Numbered from the stretch's first letter, positions 34,096 to 45,437 are shown. The stretch is DNA of 64,000 nucleotides from CAWIJJ01 sp963836405 (GCA_963836405.1 CAWIJL010000008.1:40638-104637), one strand, 5' to 3'. The notes: generated by a model from the letters alone, not told the origin. Numbers and translations are program-made.

Positions 34096-35694
34096 ATGAA
34101 GGGTCTTTGCCTGGCGCTTCTGTTTTCCGCCGCCGCCGTGGCGCAGCAGAGCGGAATCGAAGGCGTCGCGATCCAATCGGTAACCCGGCAGCCGCTTGCG
34201 CGGCGTGCATATGCGGCTGTTGTTCATCGATCCGGATCAGCGTCAGGGACCAACGGCGGTGTACGGGTCGATGAGCGATCGCGAGGGCCGGTTCTCCATC
34301 GATCCGATGCCCGCCGGCAGCTACCTGATGCTTTGCGAGCGCGCCGGCTTTGTACAGGTTTCTGCACCGGACCGCATCGGTCGCAAGGCCGGCGGTTTCT
34401 CTCAAGGCCGGGGCAGCGGATTTCAGGCTACAGCATCGAGATGGCGCCGGTGGCAATCATTTCCGGACGCGCGCTGGACGAATTCGGCGATCCGGTTCCC
34501 AAGGTTTCAATTTCGGCCGCGCCCGTTTCCGGCGGTGCGATGCAAAGGGTCACGCTTCGGTCCCCTTTCACGGCGACCGACGACCGCGGAGAGTACCGGC
34601 TGGGGGTGGCGCCGGGCAAGTACTACATCCAGGCGCAGTCTCGCAGCTTCTCTTCGAATGGGCCGGCGGAAATCCGAACCGATGGCACCTCCGATGCCGC
34701 CTATGGAACCACCTATTTCCCGGACACGGCCGTGAAGGAGCGCGCCGCCCCTGTGGAGGCGGTGGCCGGCCGCGAGCTTTCGGGCGTCGATATCCGGCTG
34801 GTGCGTCAGAGGATTCTCTCGGTCAACGGTACGGTGAGCGGCAACACGGAAGGCGCCCCTGTGCGCGTGATGCTGGAATCGGCGGAGGGGGGCATCCGAG
34901 GCATGGCGGGCGTACAGAACGGCCACTTCACCATCCCGCGCGTGGAGCCTGGAAAATATCGTCTCTCCGCACGCTCCGGGCCGCCCGCCGAACTTAGCAG
35001 CCAGACCGAAACGATCACGGTCGAATCCGGCGACGTCTCCAATATCGAACTGCGGCTGGCGCGGCCGGAGGATCTTGCGGGTACGTTCGAAATCGCCGGA
35101 TCTCCTCCCGATCCTTCGCGAAAATGGGTCGTGCGGCTTTCCAACGTAAGCCCCATCGACGGCCGCGCGTACACCGGGGAGACAGACCGGAACGGCGCTT
35201 TCCGGGTCGCGGCTTTGCCGGCCGGGCGCTACAGGGTGGGTGTGGATGGCCTGCCCGAAGACGGCTACGTCGCCTCCATTCAACTGGACGGCGTGGACGT
35301 TCCGGAACGCGTGCTCGATCTCGGCCGCGGGGCCAAAGGCGCGCGGGTCCGCGTGGTAGTGAGCCGCAATGGCGCGCGCATCACGGGAAGGGTCCTCGAT
35401 GCGGAGGGGCAGCCGCTCAAAGACGCAAGAGCGTTTGTGATTCTCTCGAACGATCCGCAGATGATGGTGAGGGAGGAACCGCCGAGGGCGGCCGCCGACG
35501 GAACCTTCACCATCAAGGCCGTCCGGCCCGGCAGGTACCGGTTGTTCGCGGTGAATATTCTCGATATTTCGAGCAACCCGGAAGAAGCGATCAAATTGCT
35601 CTTCGAGCACGCTCCGGAGCTCGAGATTCATGAGGGAGACCGCATCACGCGCGATCTCCGAGTGGCTGGAGGGGAGGCCGCCAATGGGAAATAG
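34096..35694 (+). CDS. Carboxypeptidase-regulatory-like repeat surface protein (frameshifted)
   Basis: A secreted protein of several carboxypeptidase-regulatory/CnaB-like beta-sandwich repeats. ATG 34096 opens a signal peptide (MKGLCLALLFSAAAVAQQ) and the first domain (SGIEGVAIQSVTRQPLA). The frame then switches near 34198 (GVHMRLLFIDPDQRQG, SDREGRFSIDPMPAG), again near 34390, and back near 34410 (GQRISGYSIEM). Each change vanishes if one base is removed. From about 34430 the frame is clean, with domains such as GRALDEFGDPVPKVSIS, TDDRGEYRLGVAPGKYYIQ and GRVLDAEGQPLKDARAF. It ends 11 bases into the next gene. Probably an outer-membrane or cell-surface adhesion-like protein. Confidence 0.7.
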   Translation: MKGLCLALLFSAAAVAQQSGIEGVAIQSVTRQPLARRAYAAVVHRSGSASGTNGGVRVDERSRGPVLHRSDARRQLPDALRARRLCTGFCTGPHRSQGRRFLSRPGQRISGYSIEMAPVAIISGRALDEFGDPVPKVSISAAPVSGGAMQRVTLRSPFTATDDRGEYRLGVAPGKYYIQAQSRSFSSNGPAEIRTDGTSDAAYGTTYFPDTAVKERAAPVEAVAGRELSGVDIRLVRQRILSVNGTVSGNTEGAPVRVMLESAEGGIRGMAGVQNGHFTIPRVEPGKYRLSARSGPPAELSSQTETITVESGDVSNIELRLARPEDLAGTFEIAGSPPDPSRKWVVRLSNVSPIDGRAYTGETDRNGAFRVAALPAGRYRVGVDGLPEDGYVASIQLDGVDVPERVLDLGRGAKGARVRVVVSRNGARITGRVLDAEGQPLKDARAFVILSNDPQMMVREEPPRAAADGTFTIKAVRPGRYRLFAVNILDISSNPEEAIKLLFEHAPELEIHEGDRITRDLRVAGGEAANGK

Positions 35695-37312
35695 CCGCTG
35701 GCTCATTTTGATTGCGGTTTCCGCCTTCGCGCAGAATTCGGCTGAAATCAAGCCTGCCGCCGTGCAGGGTGTCGTGACCAACGCTATAACAGGCGAACCG
35801 GTGCTGCGCGCGCACGTCAGCCTGCGAGGCGCAACGCCGGTGGCGGGCGGCCAGCCCAGGAATTACGGCGCGCTCACCGATGCGGAGGGCAAGTTTGCCA
35901 TAACCGGCATGGACCCTGGCGGGTACGGCTTTGCGGCGGAGAAGCCCGGCTTTCTGATGCCGGTGGAAAACGCCGCGGGAGGCAGGGGAACGTTCCTCAC
36001 CCTACGGCCCGGGGACAGCAAAAGCGACTTCACGTTCAAACTGCTTCCTGCCGGAGCGATCACCGGCCGCGTGTTCGATGGCGCCGGCGAGCCTGCCGAG
36101 GGCATCACCGTTTCGGCGAACGGCGCCACGGCCAATGGGCAAGCCACCACGGACGAGCAGGGCCGCTTTCGCGTCGGCGGTCTCGCGCCCGGGCGGTACC
36201 GGCTGTGCACGGCGCAAACGGCCGGGATGTCTTTTCCACCCGAAGTACGCACCGATGGCACGAAGGAGGCGCACTATTCACCCACCTGTTATCCCAACGT
36301 GCTTGCCGGAAAAGCTACGCCCGCCGTCGAAGTGCGGGCAGGGGCCGAATCGAGCGGGATGGAGATCCGGCTCATCGAGACTCCGCTGGTTCGGGTGAGC
36401 GGCCGGATCCACGGGGCCATGCCGGGATACCGGGCCACCGTAATTCTCGGGCAGCCGCAAAGCTCGCGCAGCGGCGGGATGGTCAAGGCGGACGGAACCT
36501 ACGAAGTTTGGGGGGTGGACCCTGGCCATTACAGCGTCCGCGCCACCGCCTACCCTTCTTCCGGCGCTGGGATGGTTGGCGGGGACATGCAAGCCATGCC
36601 GCGGTCGGCGCCGGTCGAGATCGACGTGGATACGGCCAACGTGGACCACGTGGACCTGACGCTGATGGCTCCGTTCGATATTACCGGCCAGGTGGTCTAT
36701 GAAGACGAGGGCGCGCGGCCGCCCGTACCGCAAATGCCCCGCACCGGTACCGGCGGCGCGCCACGGCCCGCGCCGACGATGATGCCTCGCATGATTTCGC
36801 TCATGGCAATGGACGGAGGAATGGGAGTGCGCCCGGCGCAGATGAAGGAGGACGGCACGTTCGTACTCCAGAACGTCGCGCCCGACCGATACACGGTCAA
36901 TATTAATTGGCCCAATGCTTACGTGAAGTCCACGGTGCTGGGCCCGGTGCCGATGGATGGCGCTGTCCTGGACGTGCGCAGCGGCGCCGCGGGGATGCCC
37001 CTCACCTTGCAACTCAGCTCGGGCCTTGCCGAGATCTCCGGCAAGATCCAAGGGGAGGTGGCCGACATCGTGGGCAAGCTGGCGGTGCTCGCTTCGCAGG
37101 AGCGTAGCGGGTTTCAACCCCATTTCGCTCAATCGCCCAATGGAACGTTCATGTTCCGAGTCCCGCCAGGAAAATATCTGCTGTTCCTGATCGACGAATC
37201 CGAGCGGAACGGCGTCTTCCTCGCGCGCAATTCCGGGTACGAGGCGTACGCGGAGCGCGCGGAGGCGCTGGTCCTCAAGCCCCGGGACAAGATCGTCAAA
37301 GACCTGAAGTGA
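35684..37312 (+). CDS. Carboxypeptidase-regulatory-like repeat protein, 542 aa
   Basis: A 542-residue secreted protein paralogous to the upstream gene and overlapping it by 11 bases. After a short signal (MGNSRWLILIAVSAFAQN) come repeated beta-sandwich domains. The recurring phrase is Gly-x-Val...Gly-x-Phe...Pro-Gly-x-Tyr: GVVTNAITGEPVLRAHVSLR, DAEGKFAITGMDPGGYGFAA, GRVFDGAGEPAEGITVS, DEQGRFRVGGLAPGRYRLC. The region around residues 345-385 is rich in Pro, Met and Gly. ATG 35684 follows GGGGAGG at 7-8 bases. The likely location is the outer membrane surface or periplasm; no catalytic residues are apparent. Confidence 0.75.
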   Translation: MGNSRWLILIAVSAFAQNSAEIKPAAVQGVVTNAITGEPVLRAHVSLRGATPVAGGQPRNYGALTDAEGKFAITGMDPGGYGFAAEKPGFLMPVENAAGGRGTFLTLRPGDSKSDFTFKLLPAGAITGRVFDGAGEPAEGITVSANGATANGQATTDEQGRFRVGGLAPGRYRLCTAQTAGMSFPPEVRTDGTKEAHYSPTCYPNVLAGKATPAVEVRAGAESSGMEIRLIETPLVRVSGRIHGAMPGYRATVILGQPQSSRSGGMVKADGTYEVWGVDPGHYSVRATAYPSSGAGMVGGDMQAMPRSAPVEIDVDTANVDHVDLTLMAPFDITGQVVYEDEGARPPVPQMPRTGTGGAPRPAPTMMPRMISLMAMDGGMGVRPAQMKEDGTFVLQNVAPDRYTVNINWPNAYVKSTVLGPVPMDGAVLDVRSGAAGMPLTLQLSSGLAEISGKIQGEVADIVGKLAVLASQERSGFQPHFAQSPNGTFMFRVPPGKYLLFLIDESERNGVFLARNSGYEAYAERAEALVLKPRDKIVKDLK

Positions 37313-37343
37313 AGCACCATTGCCTCAAGTGATAGCCTGACGA

Positions 37344-40131
37344 GTGAAGGAAGGCCCGTTGCCATTTCGTCTACAGAGGCTCATCCGGATTCTGCCGCTG
37401 GCGGCGCTGGCGGCGGCGCTGCTTCTCGCGCAACGACGCGGCGAGCGGCCCGCGCCCACGCCCGGACCGATGCTGGCCGCCGGGACCATGGAGTTCGAAA
37501 CGCCCGGACTTCCGGCTGAAGCTGGTCCGATCTTCGCAGACGGTAGCCGCGCTCGAACCGAAATCGGCGCCGGGGTTCGACTTCACCCCCGCGGACCTGC
37601 TGGTGGAGCGCTCGCAGAACGGCTACTACCATCTGGGCGACCTCGACCTGCGCCTGCGAAAGGGCGGCGCGGGGCCGTGGACGGACTACTCGACGGCGCA
37701 ATCCCGCACCGCGGTGACGGAACTTGCCGGCGCCGGCGGCGTGCTGGCGGCGGCCGACCTCGCGCCCACGCTGCCAGCCGACATCCCGCTGAAGGTCACC
37801 CGCTCGTGGCTGCTCGATCGCGGCGCGCTGGTGCTGCGCTTCGATATCGCCAACCGCGCCTCCGAAGCGGTGCAGGTGGGCGCGCTCGGGCTCCCCATGG
37901 TGTTCAACAACGTGCTTACCGGCCGTTCGCTCGACCAGGCGCACGCCGTGTGCTCTTTCTCCGACCCGTACATCGGCATGGACGCGGGCTACCTTCAGGT
38001 GACGCGGCTGAGCGGGCACGGTCCGGCCCTGCTGGTGCTGCCCGACGGCCGGACGCCGTTCGAAGCTTACAATCCGATCGCCCAGGCTCCGCGCGGGGTG
38101 GCGATGCCCCGCATCTTCACCGATCCCACGCCGCGGTCGAACACCTTCGAGGGCTTCTTCGACTGGATGGTGCACAGCCGCGCGTGGGCCGAAAACGAAT
38201 GGAAGAACGCGACCCCCTGGAACCCTCCGACGATGCTGACGCTGGCGCCGGGCGAGAGCCGGACCTACGGGTTGCGGTTCGTGCTCTCGCCCGGAATTCG
38301 CGAGATCGAGAGCACGCTGGCGGCGGCCGGGCGCCCGGTGGCCGAAGGCATTCCAGGCTACATCCTGCCCGAAGATGTCGAGGCCCGGCTGTTCCTGAAG
38401 TACGGCAAAAAAGTGGCATCGCTCGCAGTGGAGCCGCGCGACTCCATCGCCGTGACCGCCGCGGCGGCGGCGCCTGATGGGTGGAATGCCTACAACGTGC
38501 GCGGCAGGACGTGGGGCCGCGCCCGCCTGCTGGTGACTTACGAGGACGGAACCGAACAGGCCATCCACTACACGGTTACCAAGACCGAGTCCGAAGCCGT
38601 GCGCGACCTGGGCCGGTTCCTGACCACGAATCAGTGGTTCGTAGATCCGGACGATCCGTTCAAGCGCAGTCCTTCGGTGATGACTTACGACCGCGAAGAG
38701 AACCGGATCGTGACCCAGGATACGCGAGCCTGGGTAGCGGGACTCGGCGACGAAGGCGGTTCGATCTGGCTGGCCGGCGCGATGAAACTGCTCGGGCAGC
38801 CGGACAAAGGGCAGGTGGAGAAGTACGAGACCTTCATCGACAAGGTGCTGTGGGGCGGGCTGCAATATTCCGACGGGCCGCGCAAATTCGGCGTCCGCAA
38901 GAGCCTCTTCTATTACCAGCCGGATCGGATGCCTGAGGATTATTACCGTCCCGGCTGGAACTGGACCACGTGGACGAGCTGGAACAAAGCCGCGACGGAA
39001 GCCGTGGACCGCTCGTACGATTATCCGCACGTGGCGGCGCTGCATTGGGTCATGTACCGGCTGGCGCGGAATCACAGCGGCCTCGTGACCAATCGTCCGT
39101 GGGAGTGGTATCTCACCAACGCCTACGAAACGTCGGTGGCGATGACCACGCTGGCGCGGCAGTACGCGCAGTTCGGGCAGATGGAAGGCACGGTGTTTCA
39201 AGAGATCCTGCGCGATTTGCAGCGCGAGGGCTGGAAGGAGCAGGCGGCGGATCTCGAAGACCGGATGAAGAAGCGGGCCGAGGTGTGGAGCCGGCTGGCC
39301 TATCCGTTCGGCAGCGAGATGCCGTGGGATTCGACCGGGCAGGAAGAGGTCTACGCATGGACGAAATACTTCGGCGACGCGGCCAAAGCGCGGGTGACCC
39401 TGGACGCCATCCTGGCCTACATGCCGGCCGTTCCGCACTGGGGGTATAACGGCAGCGCCCGCCGCTATTGGGATTTCCAGTATGCGGGCAAGATCCGGCG
39501 GATCGAGCGGCAGTTGCATCATTATGGGTCGGGACTCAACGCGATTCCCGTGCTGAGCGAGTTCCGCGACCATCCCGACGATCTGTACCTGCTGCGCGTG
39601 GGCTTTGCGGGGCAGATGGGCGCGATCGCCAACATCGACAGGGAGGGTTTCGCGTCGGCGGCCTTTCACTCGTTCCCGGACACGCTGAAGCCGGATCCGA
39701 TCTCCGGCGATTACGCGCAGAATTTCTTCGGGCACGCGTTGAATACGGCAGCCTACGTGGTGAACGACCCGGTGTTCGGATGGCTGGCCTTCGGCGCGAA
39801 CCTGGAGACTGCGTCCGCAAAGGTGACGGTGACGCCCACCGACTCGTTCCATTCGCGCGTTTACCTGGCGCCCGCGGGGCTGTGGCTGACGCTCGACTCG
39901 GGCCGCATCGAACGCGTGGAATATCATCCCGGAACGGGCGCGATCCGGGTGGCGCTGGCGGCGGCCACGCGCTTCACGCGGTCGGCGCGCCTGCGCGTGG
40001 AGCAGCCGGCGGCGGTGAACGGCGTTGGAAAATATGCGCCGGCGAACAAGCTGGCGCTGGAGCGCGGGGCCTTTGTCGTGCCTCTCGGCTCGGCGGGAAC
40101 TACGGTGGAGTTGGTGGCCGGGAAACGGTAG
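37344..40131 (+). CDS. Secreted DUF5695-type, six-hairpin-like hydrolase (frameshifted)
   Basis: A protein of about 928 residues. GTG 37344 begins a signal peptide (LIRILPLAALAAALLLAQ). The first frame fails near 37504, and the remaining 840 codons are in another frame that joins as EFETP-DFRLKLVRSSQTVAAL when one G is removed. The body has a beta-rich N-terminal half and an alpha-helical second half reminiscent of six-hairpin glycosidases (GWNWTTWTSWNKAATEAVDR, HVAALHWVMYRLARNHSGL, YAWTKYFGDAAKARVTLDAI). I recall this architecture as DUF5695. The substrate is not deducible; polysaccharide breakdown is plausible. Confidence 0.65.
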
Positions 40132-40143
40132 GATCGGGTCCGG

Positions 40144-42703
40144 CTATTCGTATTTCAGCGCGGCCAAAGGGTCCACGCGCGTGGCGCGGCGGGCGGGATA
40201 CCAACTGGCCAGCATGGCGATCAGCACCCAGGCGAGGCTGGCGGTGGCGAAGGCGACGGGGTCGAAGGGGCTGAGGCCGTAGAGAAATCCGCGCAGCAGA
40301 CGCACGGTGGCGGCGCTCAACAGCAGCCCGGCGCCCACCCCGAAAACGGTAATCCGCAAGCCGTGCGAGAGGATCATCCAGCGCACGTCTCCCGGCATTG
40401 CGCCCAGCGCCATCCTGACGCCGATCTCGTGCGTGCGCTGGGAAACCGCGTAGGCCACCACGCCATACAATCCGATGGTGGCGAGCACGATCGCCAGCAG
40501 GCCGAATACGGCGAGCAACGCCGCCTGCCATTTGATCAGCCAGAGAGATTTCCCCACGGCCTCGTCGAGCGTCTGCGCTTCGAAGTATTCGAGGTTGTGG
40601 TTGCGCTGCACGATGCGGAGCAGCGGGGTGGTCCAGGCGCGCGCATCGCCTTCGGTTTCGACGATCAGCGCGAAATAGGGGTGAGCGGGCTCCTGGAGGC
40701 GGGACACGTAGAAGACCGGAGCGGGATCTTCGTCGAGGGCCGAGGTCTTCGTGTTCGCGGCAACGCCGACGACCTCTCCCATCCTCCGGTCGGCAGTGCT
40801 GCACCCGAGCCATAGCCTCTTTCCGAGCGGCTCCCGTTCAGGCCAATAGAGCTCCGCCATGGTCCGATTGACGATCACGGCGGGGGTGGCGGTGGCGCCG
40901 CCGTTGACATCGAAGCCGCGGCCGCGAACGATGGGAACGCGCATCAGCGCGAAGTAGTTGGGCTCGACGATATCGATCCGGATGGTGCGGGCCTGATTGA
41001 CGCTCACCGGGGCTTCGGCCTCCGCTTTGGCCGCGCAGCCCGCGCCCGTGGCGGGAAACGCGCCGTAAGCGAGTGTTGCGCCGCGGACTCCGGGAAGGGC
41101 GCGCGCCTGGTCGAGCGCGTCGGTCCACGCCTGGGCGGAAAGTTGAGGGTCCTTCGGGATGGCGCGGGCGGTGACGAAGAGGCGATGGTCGGTGGCGAAA
41201 CCGGGATCGATGCGGCGGACGCGATCGAGCGCGCGGACCAGCAGCCCGGCCGCAATCAGCAACGCGAGGGAGAGAGCCACCTGCGCGAGCGAGTAGACTT
41301 CGCGCTGGCGGAATCGTCGCCGGGCCGCCTCTCCCTGCAACGCCGGATGAAGCTGCCGGGCGGCGGCCAATGCCGGGGGCAGGCTGAACAGAATCGCACA
41401 CAGAGTTCCCGCGGCGCAAAGAAACAGCGCCACCCGCCAGTCGATGCCGAAATGGATGCCGCGATAGTAACTCACGGGCACCGACGGCAGCGCCAGTTCG
41501 ATGGCGCGGCTGCTCCAATAGCCCGCGGCGATTCCCAGAACCAGGCCGCCCGAGGCCAGCACCAGCCCTTCCACCAGGGTCTCGCGGAAAAGGCGCCAGG
41601 AGCCGGCTCCGAGCGAGCGCCGCAGCGCCATTTCCCGCTGCCGGACTGCCGCGCGGGAGAGCAGGAGGTTGGCCACGTTCACGGAGGCAATCAACAGGAC
41701 GGCGCCGCAGATGGCCGCCAGCAGGCGGGCCAGCGGCAGGAAGAGGTTGCGGTTGGCAATGAAGCCCTGCGCCGGCTTGACGACGGGGAGACTGGCGAGG
41801 TTGGCGTTGCGCGGCTCGGCGGTGCGGAGCGAAGCGGACAACACGCGCATTTCCGCCGCGACGGTGTCCGGCGTCGCGCCGGGCGCCAGGCGGGCGATCA
41901 GGTTCAGGCGCGGTCCGGCGCCGCTCGGAAAGATGCTGGCGGCCGGTGTCCACGAAGTCCACGGAGAAGGGAGGCAGAACGCCGTGAAAATCCGGTGGCG
42001 CCACGCCGATGATGCGGTAGTCGCGATCGTGAATCTAATTTTGCTGCCCACCGCGTCGGGGGCACCGTTCAGTTTCGATTGCCAGAATCGGTAGCCGATC
42101 ACGGTCACGGGGTCCGCGCTGAAGGCGTCGTCGCCGGGCGAGAACCAGCGTCCCGCGGCGGCGCCCACGCGCAGCACGCCGGCGAAATTGGCCGTCACCA
42201 TCTCGATGTTGGCGGGCACGCTCTGGCGTCCGATGACGGCCGCATCGGATGCGGTCAAGGCTCCGGCCGCTTCGACCGAGCGCAGGTTGTCGCTGAAAGC
42301 CGACGAACTGACGCAGATCGCAGAACGGCGCCGTTTGGCGCGTGATCTGCACCAGCCGTTCCGCGTCCGGCACCGGCAGCCGGCGCAGGTACATGCTGTC
42401 GAGGAAGCTGAACAGCGTGGTGTTGACCCCCATCGCCAGCGCCAGGCAGAGCATCGCGAGCAGGGAATAGCCGGGATTGCGGCGGATGCGCCGGATGGCC
42501 GACACGAAGTCCATGCCGAGCCCGGGGAGCAGGCGGCGGTGCGGCGAGAAGTGAATGAAGAAGCAACTCAACACCTGGCCCCAGTACCAGATCGGGCCGT
42601 GGGCGGAATATGTTTCGCGAAGGTCGCCCGCAACGGCGTCGGCATCGCGCCCTCCGACCAGCCGGCGCAGTAGCGCCTCGGCCAAACGCGGCGGCTCAGG
42701 CAT
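40144..42703 (-). CDS. MacB-like permease, acidobacterial type (frameshifted)
   Basis: A second permease of the same class as at 22.5 kb. The N-terminal extension (EPPRLAEALLRRLVGGRDAD, VAGDLRETYSAHGPIWYWGQ) leads to FVSAIRRIRRNPGYSLLAM. Shifts occur near 42301-42305, 42033-42037 and 41948-41954. Reading through them gives the standard MacB_PCD domain (YRIIGVAPPDFHGVLPPFSV, WTPAASIFPSGAGPRLN). From there the frame is continuous to the stop, with two FtsX domains (ALRRSLGAGSWRLFRETLVE and GVRMALGAMPGDVRWMIL). Removing one base fixes two of the sites. Its start overlaps the upstream PadR gene by 8 bases. Confidence 0.75.
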
Positions 42704-43028
42704 CGGAACTCCCCTTCAGGCGGACGCCGCTCCACATGCGGTCCAGCATCGCGCGCGAGTCGGCCAAGGCCTGAAGGCCCGCCGCTGTGACCTCGAAGTA
42801 ACGCCTGGAACGCCCCCCGCGCTGCGGCGTCGGATCGGCGAACCAGGAGTGCACCAGGGCTTTCGCTTCCAGCCGGTCGAGGGTCGCGTAGAGTGCGCCT
42901 ACGGTCACCCGGCGTCCCGCGCGGCTTTCGATCTCGGCGCGGACCGGCACGCCGTAAGCCTCTTTTCCCAGCCGGACGATGGCCAGCAGGACCACCTGCT
43001 CGAATTCGCCAAGGTGCGTGGGCGGCAT
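42696..43028 (-). CDS. PadR-family transcriptional regulator (second cassette)
   Basis: A 110-residue PadR-type repressor. LGEFEQVVLLAIVRLGKEAY and GVPVRAEIESRAGRRVTVGA form the winged helix, YATLDRLEAKALVHSWF the recognition part, and GRSRRYFEVTAAGLQAL the wing. It overlaps the frameshifted permease start by 8 bases and is transcribed before it. This copies the arrangement at 22.2-25.2 kb but on the opposite strand. A TTG start at 43049 would add seven residues. The A/T-rich ATCTACGATATAGAA just upstream resembles PadR binding sites, so autorepression is likely (inference). Confidence 0.88.
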   Translation of the reverse strand: MPPTHLGEFEQVVLLAIVRLGKEAYGVPVRAEIESRAGRRVTVGALYATLDRLEAKALVHSWFADPTPQRGGRSRRYFEVTAAGLQALADSRAMLDRMWSGVRLKGSSDA

Positions 43029-43101
43029 TTGTTCTATATCGTAGATCAAATGCTTAACGCGGGCAAGAAGAATTCTGAGCGACGGGCGTTACACTGTTCG
43101 G

Positions 43102-43935
43102 ATGCTGAGACGAACCCTTTGGAGCGCCTGCCTGATTGCGCTGGCAGCGAGCGGCTTGGCCGCGGAGAATCTACGCGTGTTGACTTTTAACGTGCGCATG
43201 CCGGCAGCCTCGGACGGGCCGAATCGCTGGGAGGCGCGGCGCGACCTGATGGTAGCCACCATCAAAGAAAAAAATCCGGACGTGTTCGGCACGCAGGAGC
43301 TTTTCTACGAGCAGGGGCAGTACCTCGTCGAGAAGGCGCCCGAGTACACCTGGTTCGGGGTGAGCCGGCGCGGGGATAAGACGGACGAGCACATGGGCGT
43401 CTTTTATAAGCCCGCGGTGTTGCGGCTGGTCGAGTCGGGCAACTTCTGGCTGTCGGAGACTCCGGAAAAGGCCGGCAGCATGTCGTGGAATGTCAGCCTT
43501 CCGCGGATGGTGACCTGGGGGCTGTTCGAAGTGAAGGCGAGCGGCCGGAAGTTCTACCTATATAACACCCACTTTCCGCATCGTGCCGAGGACGCCGAGG
43601 CCCGGGTCCAGTGCGCGCGCCTGATCGCGGAGCGGATCGCGCAATTGCCGAAAGACGTGCCCTTCATTTTGATCGGCGATTTCAACACGGGCACCGGCAC
43701 GGAACCCTACAAAATCCTGGCTCCGGGACTCGAGGATGCGTGGGCCACGGCGAAGTCGAAATCCGGTCCGGAAGGCACGTTCAACGGGTTCCGAGGGACC
43801 ACCACGGGACCGCGCATCGACTGGATTTTCTTCCGCGGATTCGCACGCGCCGTGGAGGTGGAGACGATCGTGAAGAACCAGGACGGCCGCTATCCGTCGG
43901 ATCATTTTCCGGTGCTTGCGGTGCTGGAGTTTTGA
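43102..43935 (+). CDS. Secreted endonuclease/exonuclease/phosphatase-family protein
   Basis: A 277-residue EEP-superfamily hydrolase with a signal peptide (MLRRTLWSACLIALAASGLAA). Conserved elements are RVLTFNVRM (metal Asn), PDVFGTQE (metal Glu), YLYNTHFPHRAEDAEARVQC (active-site His), LIGDFNTG (catalytic Asp and Asn) and YPSDHFPVLAVL (C-terminal Asp-His). All are intact. Members hydrolyse phosphodiester or phosphomonoester bonds of nucleic acids, lipids or sugars. It is divergent from the PadR gene, with an intergenic space of about 73 bases that may hold a shared regulatory site. Confidence 0.88.
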   Translation: MLRRTLWSACLIALAASGLAAENLRVLTFNVRMPAASDGPNRWEARRDLMVATIKEKNPDVFGTQELFYEQGQYLVEKAPEYTWFGVSRRGDKTDEHMGVFYKPAVLRLVESGNFWLSETPEKAGSMSWNVSLPRMVTWGLFEVKASGRKFYLYNTHFPHRAEDAEARVQCARLIAERIAQLPKDVPFILIGDFNTGTGTEPYKILAPGLEDAWATAKSKSGPEGTFNGFRGTTTGPRIDWIFFRGFARAVEVETIVKNQDGRYPSDHFPVLAVLEF

Positions 43936-43945
43936 GGCTCCGGGC

Positions 43946-45058
43946 CTACCCTTCCGATTCCGTTTTCTCCACCATCTTTTCGATGTGCATGTCGTAGATG
44001 GCGGGTTTGCCGTCGCGGTCGCTCTGAAAATAGATCCGCTGGCTGTCGGGCGAAAAAATCGGTGCGACCGTTTCCGCGCTGCTGGCCTTGTGTTCGCACA
44101 GAGTCAACTCGCGGCGGGTGACCCGGAGCAGCAGCAGCACCGTGGGTGACGCTTTGTTCAGGCTCGCCCCGACGAAAACCGACGTATCGCGATTGAATCC
44201 GAAGCTGGCGAACTGGCTGGTCTTGGCCACCAGTTGGTCGGTATTGAAATCGGGCGTGTGTTCGCGGATGGCGTGAAGCTGCGTGCGGTCTTCCGGAAAA
44301 TTCAGGTAGAGCAGAGTCTTGCCGTCGGAAGCCCAATTGGCGGGCCCGATGCGGCCGTCTTCGGTTTTGAGCTGCCGGTTCTGCTGGCCGTCGGAATTGA
44401 CCAGCCAGAGTTCCTGGTCGCCGCGCCGGTAGAGGATCTGCGCGCGCATGGGACGGGGCACGGGGTCGGTGACGACGAACGGCACTTCGCACACGGTGCG
44501 GGCGGCGCCTTGTGAGAGCGTGACCATGCGGATGCGGGACTTTTCGTCCTGCCGTTCGGCGAACGTGGCATGGGTCCCGTCCGGGCCGACGCACATTCCC
44601 GGGCAGCGCTCCCATCCCTCCGGTATTCGGTAGAGTTCCCGCTCGCGCAGGCTGGAGGCGCTCGAAATGAATAGCGAGGAGCCGGCGAAGTAGCAGAAGG
44701 AGCGGTTGTCGGGCGTCCAGGTCAGGGAACTGGCATCGAGGTCCGTGGCGGAGGTCAATTGCCGGGTCTCGGCGCTTTTGAGATCCATGCGGAACGCCTG
44801 CAAACCGTCGCCTCGGTCCGACGAGAACAGCAGGGTGTTGCTGTTGCGCGTGATGGCGCGGCTGTAATAAGCCGGCAGAATGCTGCTGTAGGCCGGATCG
44901 GTGAGGCGGTAGACCTCGAGTTCAGTGGTCGGGTCGGCATAGCGGCGGGCGTCGGAAGGGTGGACTTCCCCTTTGGTGCCCTCGGCGAGGATCTGGCCGG
45001 CGGCGAGGGAGGTGAGCAGAAATGCGCGGCGCGAAACCCGGCGCGCCTTGGCCATCAT
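43946..45058 (-). CDS. Tat-type exported beta-propeller (oligogalacturonate lyase-like) protein
   Basis: A 370-residue protein with a twin-arginine-like signal (RRVSRRAFLLTSLAAGQILA). The rest consists of repeated PD40/WD40-like beta-propeller blades. Landmarks are YYSRAITRNSNTLLFSSDRG, SSLTWTPDNRSFCYFAGSSL, ANWASDGKTLLYLNFPEDRT and IFSPDSQRIYFQSDRDGKPA. The overall layout resembles oligogalacturonate lyases and TolB-like proteins. Catalytic residues cannot be assigned with certainty from sequence alone. Two start codons (45058 and 45055) are adjacent. It is convergent with the EEP hydrolase gene. Confidence 0.7.
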   Translation of the reverse strand: MMAKARRVSRRAFLLTSLAAGQILAEGTKGEVHPSDARRYADPTTELEVYRLTDPAYSSILPAYYSRAITRNSNTLLFSSDRGDGLQAFRMDLKSAETRQLTSATDLDASSLTWTPDNRSFCYFAGSSLFISSASSLRERELYRIPEGWERCPGMCVGPDGTHATFAERQDEKSRIRMVTLSQGAARTVCEVPFVVTDPVPRPMRAQILYRRGDQELWLVNSDGQQNRQLKTEDGRIGPANWASDGKTLLYLNFPEDRTQLHAIREHTPDFNTDQLVAKTSQFASFGFNRDTSVFVGASLNKASPTVLLLLRVTRRELTLCEHKASSAETVAPIFSPDSQRIYFQSDRDGKPAIYDMHIEKMVEKTESEG

Positions 45059-45437
45059 GCATAGATAGTAGCAGGACGGCCAATGGCATGGTCCGTGCAC
45101 AGTACTAATCGCCAGCGCGGGAGTTTTGCCTGTTGTGTCCCGCGGATTCCCGGCCGGAGGGAAAGGCCGTCAGGCCGGGGGCTGGCAAGCAGCAGTCCGC
45201 GGACGGATGGGCGGCGGCGGGAGTGGCGCGGCAGGGTTTTAGCCTTTTCCCCTGCCACGGGTCACCCACGGGGACGTGAAAGCGTTCGGCAGAACAGGCC
45301 CGTGGAACCGGCGCCGGGAGCTCTCCAACGCCGCCTTCCGTTCGCGGTGCCCCACCGCTAACTCGCTTCTCCGGTGCCCGTCTTCCCTTACAGAGTAAAA
45401 TGGTACTTGCGGACTTACCCCGTAGCAGAGACTTTTC

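Noticed and set aside
37381..39927. An 848-codon open frame antisense to the DUF5695-type gene
   Set aside because: Shadow of the true gene; arginine/histidine-rich translation without domain features.
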